Shown: positions 59,320-64,000 of the stretch, piece by piece | Position numbering within the stretch: the stretch's first letter is position 1 | How the letters are laid out: every line of letters starts with the position of its first letter | NCBI GenBank assembly: GCA_003169975.1 | Contig: PNAA01000057.1 | Span: forward strand, 1-64,000 | Origin: Spartobacteria bacterium | GTDB lineage: Bacteria; Verrucomicrobiota; Verrucomicrobiia; Chthoniobacterales; UBA10450 | DNA: 64,000 nucleotides | Direction: 5' to 3' | Made by a program: the position numbers and the translations under genes | The notes under the pieces: generated by a model | Seen by the model: the letters and a program-made list of their open reading frames with translations, nothing else | What the model was told of the DNA's origin: nothing | Databases searched by the model: none

Positions 59320-59338
59320 GAATCCCCGCCCATCCGCC
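59320..59338 (+). other. attR: 19-bp copy of the tRNA-Ser 3' end
   Basis: GAATCCCCGCCCATCCGCC repeats the attL core exactly and in the same orientation, but without the rest of a tRNA before it. It marks the distal end of the island; the core gene that follows starts 49 bases later. Confidence 0.9.
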
Positions 59339-59386
59339 GCCGACTTTCGCTTGTCACCGCGCACGTTTTGCGAAAGCATCCCCGCC

Positions 59387-60052
59387 ATGCGCGCCGCCGC
59401 CCTCGCCCTCTCCATCTTTTTCGCCCTTAACGTGCCGCGGGCGCAGGGCGAAAACCCTTTCGTCGCTCACCTCGTCGAGGCCGCGCAGGCTGACTACAAG
59501 AGCGGTCACCTTGATTCCGCCCTAACGAAACTCGACGAGCGCGAAAAGACGGAAGGCACGAGCGGCGAAGCGCTCGACCTGCGCGGCTCGATCGCACTCG
59601 AGCAAGGCCGACTCGAGACCGCGCAAAAGGCCTTCACCGCGGCGCACACTCTCGCGCCGGATTTCTTCGCGCCCCGCTTGCACCTCGGCGATCTGTTGCT
59701 GCGCGAGAAGAATTACGCGGCGGCGCGCGCCATTTACCAGCAGCTTTCGACCGAAACCACCGTCCTCATTTCGAGCGAGCGGTTGCGCTTCGCGCTCTTG
59801 ATCGTCGCCCTTGCGACGCACGACGAGGAAGCCTCGAAGAGTTCGCTCGAGAACATCAAATTTCCCACGGAGACTCCGGCTTATTACTACGCCCAGGCGG
59901 CCTGGGAATTCGCCCACGGAAACCCCCGTTCCGCTCATCAGTGGATCGATACGGCGGGCGAAATTTTCGAGCCGCAGCTGCTCGCCTGGTTCGCGCGCCC
60001 GCTCTACGACCTCGGCTGGCTCAAAGAAAAGCCGCCGCCCGCGACCCTCTAG
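59387..60052 (+). CDS. Secreted TPR-containing protein
   Basis: A 221-residue protein with a signal peptide (MRAAALALSIFFALNVPRAQ) and TPR-type helices (AALEAAQADYKSGHLDSALT-like; LEQGRLETAQKAFTAAHTLA; LLLREKNYAAARAIYQQLS). The C-terminus is helical with AAWEFAHGNPRSAHQWIDTA. It probably mediates protein contacts in the periplasm. It is the first gene right of attR and ends by overlapping, tail to tail, the stop of the next gene. A degenerate CCCTAACGA occurs at 59520. Confidence 0.75.
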   Translation: MRAAALALSIFFALNVPRAQGENPFVAHLVEAAQADYKSGHLDSALTKLDEREKTEGTSGEALDLRGSIALEQGRLETAQKAFTAAHTLAPDFFAPRLHLGDLLLREKNYAAARAIYQQLSTETTVLISSERLRFALLIVALATHDEEASKSSLENIKFPTETPAYYYAQAAWEFAHGNPRSAHQWIDTAGEIFEPQLLAWFARPLYDLGWLKEKPPPATL

Positions 60053-60747
60053 CCCAGCTCCGAATCTTTCGGTTGCCGCCGACTCAGCACCTGGGACGTT
60101 TGCCGGATTTTCACGATACTGTTGCCGGGCAGCACGCCCCGAAAATTTGTCCCTGGATAAATGATGCAGTCGCGGCCGATGATTGAACCGGGATTCAAGA
60201 CTGCGTTGCATCCGATCTCCGTGCGGTCGCCGACGATCGCGCCGAATTTCTTCAGGCCGGTCGCGATCAAGCCATCGGTCGCGAGCACCGAAATCTCCGC
60301 GTGGTCGAGCTTCACGTTGGAGAGAATCACGCCCGCGCCGAGGTGCGCCCGGTAACCCAGAATCGAATCGCCGACGTAGCTGAAATGCGGAATCTCCGCC
60401 TCGTCAAAAATGATGCAGTTTTTGAACTCGCACGAGTTGCCCATCACCACGCCGTTCCCGACGATGACGTTTTCGCGCACGTAGCAACCACTGCGGATGT
60501 GGCAATTATCTCCGATCCACGCCGGGCCCTTCAACATCGCGCCCTGCTCGACGATCGTGCCGCTGCCAATGAAAACTGAACCGCTGATGTAGGGCTTCCC
60601 GACCAGTTCGCCGAGGAAAGCGGGCTTAAGCCGGAACTGCAGGTAACTCGGGATCTGCTTGAGCGCCTCCCAGACGTATTTATCCTTTTCGAAAAGCTTC
60701 GAATGCGCGGTGTGTTCGAGTTCGAAGAATTCGGCAGGGCTAAACAT
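60049..60747 (-). CDS. Left-handed beta-helix acyltransferase / sugar-nucleotide transferase-like protein
   Basis: A 232-residue protein made of hexapeptide repeats (ISGSVFIGSGTIVEQGAML; IVGNGVVMGNSCEFKNCIIF; AHLGAGVILSNVKLDHAEIS). An N-terminal helical segment (PAEFFELEHTAHSKLFEKDK) precedes them. This matches the C-terminal half of GlmU-type proteins without the nucleotidyltransferase domain. It may acylate a nucleotide sugar. The ATG used is the one before the family sequence; the open frame upstream is a shadow of cysS. The gene starts 5 bp after the cysS stop with a TCGTTAGGC (60749) across the junction. Confidence 0.8.
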   Translation of the reverse strand: MFSPAEFFELEHTAHSKLFEKDKYVWEALKQIPSYLQFRLKPAFLGELVGKPYISGSVFIGSGTIVEQGAMLKGPAWIGDNCHIRSGCYVRENVIVGNGVVMGNSCEFKNCIIFDEAEIPHFSYVGDSILGYRAHLGAGVILSNVKLDHAEISVLATDGLIATGLKKFGAIVGDRTEIGCNAVLNPGSIIGRDCIIYPGTNFRGVLPGNSIVKIRQTSQVLSRRQPKDSELG

Positions 60748-60751
60748 TTCG

Positions 60752-62161
60752 TTAGGCACCGGCACGCCGGGTGACGAGTTGGCCGTCCTTCGTGTCGCGG
60801 ACGTCCCAACCGCGCGCCTGCAGTGCGTCGCGCAATTCATCACTTTTTTGCCAATCCTTGGCAAGCCGCGCGTGCACCCGCTCCTCCGCCAGGCGCGCAA
60901 TCTCCGCCGACGGCTTCTCTGCTCCCGCCTCGAGCGCGAGGACGCGATTGATTCGCTCCCACCACTGCAACCAGGCGAGCGCGCGGGCCGCATCGATCCC
61001 GCCGTCGAGCTCCCGATTGCTCTCGCGGATCTGTTCAAACAAATGGCCAAGCGCGGCCGAGATGTTGAGATCGTCATCCAGCGCGGCCGCAAACTTGTCG
61101 TCCTCGATCGCGACTGCGCGGTTCGCCGGCAAATTTTCGGCCCCGGCCGCTTCCCGGAGCCGGCGAAGCCATTCGTCGATCCGGGCGAGCGCCTGGCGCG
61201 CCTCCTCCATTCCCTCCCAGGTGAAATTGAGCGGCGCGCGGTAATGCACCCGGAGGAGCGCATAACGGACTTCGCGGCCGCGGTAACCTTTCGCGAGCAC
61301 GTCGCGCAACGTGTAAAAATTGCCTAACGACTTCGACATCTTCTGACCCTCGACCAGAAGATGCGCGCAATGCAGCCAGTAGCGGACGAACGGCTTCCCG
61401 CTGCAGCCTTCCGACTGCGCGATCTCCGCCTCGTGATGCGGAAAAATGTTGTCCACCCCGCCGCAATGAATGTCGAGCTGCTCGCCAAGCAGAGTCGTCG
61501 CCATCGCGCTGCACTCGATGTGCCAGCCCGGGCGCCCGCGCCCCCACGGGCTTTCCCACCAAACGGCGCCATCCTCTTCGTCCCACGCTTTCCAGAGCGC
61601 GAAATCCCCGACGTGCTCCTTGTCGTACTCGTCGCTCTTCACCCGGCCGGTGGAGCGCAATTCCGCGAGATCGAAATGCGCGAGGTGACCGTATTTCGGG
61701 AAGCGATTGATTCGGAAGTAAACCGACTTGTCGTCCGCCTGGTAGGCGAGCTCGCGCCCGATCAGTTTTTCGATCATCGCGATCATCGCCTGGACGAAAC
61801 GCTCTTCTGTCGCGGCGGGAAACGAATCGGCATGCTTGATCTGGAGCGTGTCGAGATCCTGGTAAAAGGCTTCTTTGAAGGGCGCGGTAAATTCCGCCAG
61901 CGGAATATTCGCCGCCCGGCTGCCGCGAATCGTTTTGTCGTCCACGTCCGTTAGGTTCATCACCCGCTGGACCGTGAATCCCCGCAGCTCGAGATGCCGC
62001 TGGAGCAAATCCTCGAAGATGTAGGCGCGGAAGTTTCCGATATGCGCCTCGCTGTAAACGGTCGGGCCGCAGGTGTACATCTTCACCGCGCGACCGTCCG
62101 GATCGAGCGGATGGAATTCCTCGATCGAGCGGGAGTAGGTGTTGAAGAAACGCAGAGCCAT
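60752..62161 (-). CDS. cysS: Cysteinyl-tRNA synthetase
   Basis: A 469-residue class I synthetase: zinc-binding Cys in KMYTCGPTVYSEAHIGN, with the HIGH-type motif HIGN and the following FRAYIFEDLL. Cys and His of the second zinc pair lie in WHIECSAMA and HHEAEIAQSEG, and KMSKS in GQKMSKSLGNF. The start ATG overlaps the ispF stop by one base. The S-L-G of the KMSKS loop is encoded by TCGTTAGGC (61322), so the 9-mer is present even in a conserved catalytic loop. Confidence 0.97.
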   Translation of the reverse strand: MALRFFNTYSRSIEEFHPLDPDGRAVKMYTCGPTVYSEAHIGNFRAYIFEDLLQRHLELRGFTVQRVMNLTDVDDKTIRGSRAANIPLAEFTAPFKEAFYQDLDTLQIKHADSFPAATEERFVQAMIAMIEKLIGRELAYQADDKSVYFRINRFPKYGHLAHFDLAELRSTGRVKSDEYDKEHVGDFALWKAWDEEDGAVWWESPWGRGRPGWHIECSAMATTLLGEQLDIHCGGVDNIFPHHEAEIAQSEGCSGKPFVRYWLHCAHLLVEGQKMSKSLGNFYTLRDVLAKGYRGREVRYALLRVHYRAPLNFTWEGMEEARQALARIDEWLRRLREAAGAENLPANRAVAIEDDKFAAALDDDLNISAALGHLFEQIRESNRELDGGIDAARALAWLQWWERINRVLALEAGAEKPSAEIARLAEERVHARLAKDWQKSDELRDALQARGWDVRDTKDGQLVTRRAGA

Positions 62162-62637
62162 CACTCCATCTCCACGCTCGCCACCGCCAGCGCGGCCATT
62201 CCTTCACCCCGGCCGAGCGCGCCCATCCCCTCGTTCGTCGTCGCTTTGATTCCGACCCGCGCCGGATCGATCCCGAGCGCCGCCGAAATCCTGCTTCGCA
62301 TCGCCTCGAGATGCGGCCCGATTTTCGGCGCCTCCGCGATCAGCGTCGCATCGACGTTGGCGACCCGGCAATTTTTCTCCGCCAATATTTCGCCGACCCG
62401 GCGCAGGATTTGGAGGCTGCTGATGCCTCGAATCGATTCATCCGTATTCGGGAAATGGTGACCAATGTCGCACTCCCCGATCGCACCTAACAATGCATCG
62501 GCGATCGCATGCGTCAGCACGTCGGCATCCGAATGGCCCGCCAGCCCCCGGGCGTGCGGGATCTCGACTCCGCCGAGGACGAGCGTGCGCCCGTCTCCGA
62601 AACGGTGCGCGTCATAGCCAATTCCGGAACGAAACAT
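62161..62637 (-). CDS. ispF: 2-C-methyl-D-erythritol 2,4-cyclodiphosphate synthase
   Basis: A 158-residue trimeric enzyme of the MEP isoprenoid pathway: metal-binding Asp and His in MFRSGIGYDAHRFGDGR, HSDADVLTHAIADALLGA, DIGHHFPNTDES and the C-terminal TTNEGMGALGRGEG. It is in an operon with cysS (one-base overlap) and follows the suhB-like gene. A TCGTTAGGC copy straddles the ispF/suhB junction (62639). Confidence 0.97.
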   Translation of the reverse strand: MFRSGIGYDAHRFGDGRTLVLGGVEIPHARGLAGHSDADVLTHAIADALLGAIGECDIGHHFPNTDESIRGISSLQILRRVGEILAEKNCRVANVDATLIAEAPKIGPHLEAMRSRISAALGIDPARVGIKATTNEGMGALGRGEGMAALAVASVEME

Positions 62638-62646
62638 CTCGTTAGG

Positions 62647-63393
62647 CTAAAGCTGCAGATCGAGCAGACCGTTCGAGGCGATGATGCTGAATTTGTCCGG
62701 CGCATCGCTCCGCGACTGCAGTTCGACCTGGCCGCCGGCGTTCTCCACCAGGATCCATCCCGCCGCGATATCCCACAGGCTGATCCCCTGCTCGATGTAA
62801 GCGTCGAGCCGCCCGCAGGCGACGTAGGCCATGTCGAGGGCGGCGCTGCCTAACAATCGACACTTGCGCGCGCGATGCACCATTTTCTCCAGCAGCGGGA
62901 AGCCCGCGTCAATTGTCGCCGTGGTTTTCGAGAGGCCAACCGAGAGGATTGCTTCCGCGAGTTCGGCGCGTGGACTGACGCGAAACTCCCGGCCGTTCAA
63001 CAACGGCGCTTCTTTCTTTTGCGTGGTCCAAAGCTCGTTGCGAATCGGGTCAAAAATCACGCCGACAATAATCTCCCGCCGGAAACGGAGCGCGATCGAG
63101 ACGCAAAAATGCGGGATGCCGTAAAAAAAATTCACCGTGCCGTCGAGCGGATCGACGACCCATTGATAATCGCTTGCCTGGTCGCCGACGATGCCTTCCT
63201 CGCCGTAAAGGGCGTGCTCCGGGAAGTGCTCAAGCAGAATTTTGGTGATCAAATCCTGGGCGAGAACATCGACCTCCAGCTTGATGTCGTGGGCCAGCGC
63301 GGCGTGCACCGCGAGCGGTTTCTGGAAATGTGAGCAAAGCAGATCGCCCGCGGCCCGCGCCGCTTCCGTCGCGACATCGACAAAATGAATCAC
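62647..63393 (-). CDS. suhB: Inositol monophosphatase family protein (SuhB-like)
   Basis: A 248-residue phosphatase from a GTG start. Metal-site motifs are GEEGIVGD (Glu), WVVDPLDGTVNFFYGIP (Asp-x-Asp and the Thr) and the late WDIAAGWILVENAGG (Asp). It hydrolyses inositol-1-phosphate or related phosphomonoesters; in some bacteria SuhB also helps ribosome RNA processing. It is the first gene of the suhB-ispF-cysS group, downstream of the terminator at 63441. Confidence 0.92.
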   Translation of the reverse strand: MIHFVDVATEAARAAGDLLCSHFQKPLAVHAALAHDIKLEVDVLAQDLITKILLEHFPEHALYGEEGIVGDQASDYQWVVDPLDGTVNFFYGIPHFCVSIALRFRREIIVGVIFDPIRNELWTTQKKEAPLLNGREFRVSPRAELAEAILSVGLSKTTATIDAGFPLLEKMVHRARKCRLLGSAALDMAYVACGRLDAYIEQGISLWDIAAGWILVENAGGQVELQSRSDAPDKFSIIASNGLLDLQL

Positions 63394-63440
63394 ACGCTGA
63401 AACTAACCGATTCTGCGGAGCTGCCGCGAAGTTTTTCCGC

Positions 63441-63481
63441 AAAAAAACCGGGAGAAGAAAATGAATTCTTCTCCCGGGTTG
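63441..63481 (-). terminator. Rho-independent terminator of the lysine-rich ORF (minus strand)
   Basis: On the minus strand, CGGGAGAAGAA and TTCTTCTCCCG pair in a long stem around a 6-base loop and are followed by a run of seven Ts (the AAAAAAA at 63440-63446 on the plus strand). This is the clearest intrinsic terminator in the window. It lies between the 27-residue lysine-rich ORF and the suhB-like gene, so the former is a separate short transcription unit. Confidence 0.8.
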
Positions 63482-63535
63482 AAGTTAACTTGAGGAAGAA
63501 CGGTTCTGTCACCGCCCTTCTGTGGAGATCCGGAC

Positions 63536-63619
63536 CTAATGTTTCTTTTTGCCGGATGCTTTTTTCTTAGTCGCCATCTTTTTCTTGGCTGGCTTCTTAG
63601 CTTTCTTTTTTGCTGGCAT
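63536..63619 (-). CDS. Very small lysine-rich basic protein (27 residues)
   Basis: MPAKKKAKKPAKKKMATKKK followed by ASGKKKH: 16 of 27 residues are Lys. The ATG is preceded by AAGGGGGG about ten bases upstream, a strong Shine-Dalgarno. A convincing intrinsic terminator follows. The sequence resembles the lysine/alanine/proline tails of bacterial H1-like histones and DNA- or RNA-binding peptides. Translation is not proven, but the RBS plus a dedicated terminator supports it. Confidence 0.55.
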   Translation of the reverse strand: MPAKKKAKKPAKKKMATKKKASGKKKH

Positions 63620-63700
63620 TAGGGAATCCCCCCTTTCAATCCGCAGAAGCGGTCTGTGAACAGTCTGTGAATAACTTCACTTTCATCGTGTCACTAATCG

Positions 63701-64000
63701 TCACGATTTTTTTGTCAAACATTTTTCGCGCGCATCTAAAATTATTTTCAACAGCGCGCGCGCAAGTTCCGTTTTCTTGGCGCGCGAAAGTTTCCTGCGT
63801 TCGCCGTTCGAAAAGAAAATCAGGAGTTCGTTGTCGTCGGAATCCATCCCCACATCCGCGCGGCTGACGTCATTCGCGACCAGCAGGTCACAATTTTTTT
63901 CCCTCAACTTGCGGGCCGCGTGCGCTTCCAGCTCCTGCGTCTCGGCCGCGAAGCCGACGACAAAACAGCGGTGCGGTCTACTCGTTAGGCTGGCGAGGAT
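63701..64000 (-). CDS. coaBC: CoaBC C-terminal part (phosphopantothenate-cysteine ligase), cut by the window edge
   Basis: The frame runs from the right edge into the window and stops at 63701. It reads ILASLTSRPHRCFVVGFAAE, TQELEAHAARKLREKNCDLL and VANDVSRADVGMDSDDNELL. This is the end of the CoaB ligase domain, with the VGFAAE and A-N-D-V motifs, and the lysine-rich finish (REKCLTKKS). CoaBC makes 4'-phosphopantetheine for coenzyme A. The N-terminal CoaC half is outside the window. A TCGTTAGGC copy is at 63982. Confidence 0.9.
   Translation of the reverse strand: MLASLTSRPHRCFVVGFAAETQELEAHAARKLREKNCDLLVANDVSRADVGMDSDDNELLIFFSNGERRKLSRAKKTELARALLKIILDAREKCLTKKS

Larger units (their letters stand above)
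51466..59338. mobile_element. Integrative island in tRNA-Ser(GGA), about 7.9 kb
   Basis: The element is bounded by 19-bp direct repeats of the tRNA 3' end and begins with a tyrosine integrase gene 64 bases after the tRNA. It contains that integrase (truncated), a 5'-truncated gene, an IS4-type remnant, a large protease-TPR membrane gene and several small genes. It carries one copy of the 9-mer that is frequent in the flanking DNA, and parts are AT-richer. CACTGCTACAAA occurs just inside both ends (51559; 59250), as arm-type sites might. With the integrase broken, the island is probably fixed. Confidence 0.85.
3974..63990. repeat. Dispersed 9-mer GCCTAACGA/TCGTTAGGC, 41 exact copies
   Basis: Exact GCCTAACGA starts at 3974, 6276, 19403, 20818, 22421, 22926, 23400, 24071, 24490, 26701, 32010, 33167, 34346, 37530, 39702, 40666, 44192, 48725, 50298, 52443 and 61322. 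TCGTTAGGC starts at 15474, 21488, 30016, 30158, 32224, 33682, 36647, 36797, 38003, 38151, 40969, 42158, 42467, 44852, 46377, 47032, 50781, 60749, 62639 and 63982. One-base variants occur too (3298, 4149, 35804, 59520 and others). Copies fall mostly within genes in either orientation and at variable positions. Chance expectation is about 0.5 copies for equal base use. Function unknown. Confidence 0.85.

Noticed and set aside
3974-63990. Integron attC sites: GCCTAAC and GTTAGGC match attC core boxes
   Set aside because: The boxes occur singly inside conserved genes rather than as pairs 50-130 bp apart, there is no array of promoterless cassettes, and no IntI gene is present. The shared 7-mer appears to be coincidence, though the likeness is worth remembering.

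Overview
The window is about 64 kb of GC-rich bacterial DNA, most likely from the Verrucomicrobiota (PVC group). The best lineage marker is a 51-residue protein at 39874..40029 that reads like the small basic protein known from Verrucomicrobia and Chlamydiae. The GC-rich codon use, the abundant REP-like intergenic palindromes and the gene content agree. A finer placement (Chthoniobacter-like soil lineage) is only an impression.

Layout. 0-7 kb: rpoN, small secreted proteins, a broken pcm, thrS with an AT-richer in-frame insert, a membrane molybdopterin oxidoreductase, and a possible toxin/Cys-rich partner pair. 7-17.3 kb: a five-gene minus-strand operon that looks like an immune or conflict system. 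It encodes a TRAFs-binding-type protein with a C-terminal SLOG domain, a DUF4231/SLATT two-TM protein, a patatin-like phospholipase, and two membrane-anchored TIR-WD40 proteins. One of these carries 16 nearly identical WD40 repeats that differ mainly at a few positions. 17.5-18.5 kb: a vapBC pair sitting on a truncated nitrilase gene. 18.6-22.2 kb: a TetR-controlled ABC efflux operon. 22-29 kb: recQ with a separately encoded HTH partner, and two OPT transporters. 29-51 kb: envelope, redox and housekeeping genes (vWA protein, cupin, DsbD, thioredoxin-like protein, tesA/ybbA/ybbP cluster, RluB-type synthase, rhodanese, glycosyltransferase, glutaredoxin, an FMN-linked membrane operon, gcvT-gcvH, hemQ). 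51.4-59.3 kb: an integrative island in the 3' end of tRNA-Ser(GGA), bounded by 19-bp direct repeats. It holds a tyrosine integrase cut short before its catalytic Tyr, a gene remnant, an IS4-type remnant with inverted repeats, and a membrane trypsin-TPR protein with small neighbours. 59.3-64 kb: core genes (TPR protein, hexapeptide transferase, cysS, ispF, suhB-like), a 27-residue lysine-rich ORF with a strong terminator, and the 3' end of coaBC.

Two signals stand out. The first is the SLOG/SLATT/patatin/TIR-WD40 operon. The second is a dispersed 9-mer, GCCTAACGA/TCGTTAGGC. I count 41 exact copies by eye (21 in one orientation, 20 in the other), against about 0.5 expected by chance. Most copies lie inside coding sequence, and they are nearly absent from the laterally acquired-looking stretches. 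This behaves like an uptake-sequence- or HIP1-type genomic signature, with function unknown.
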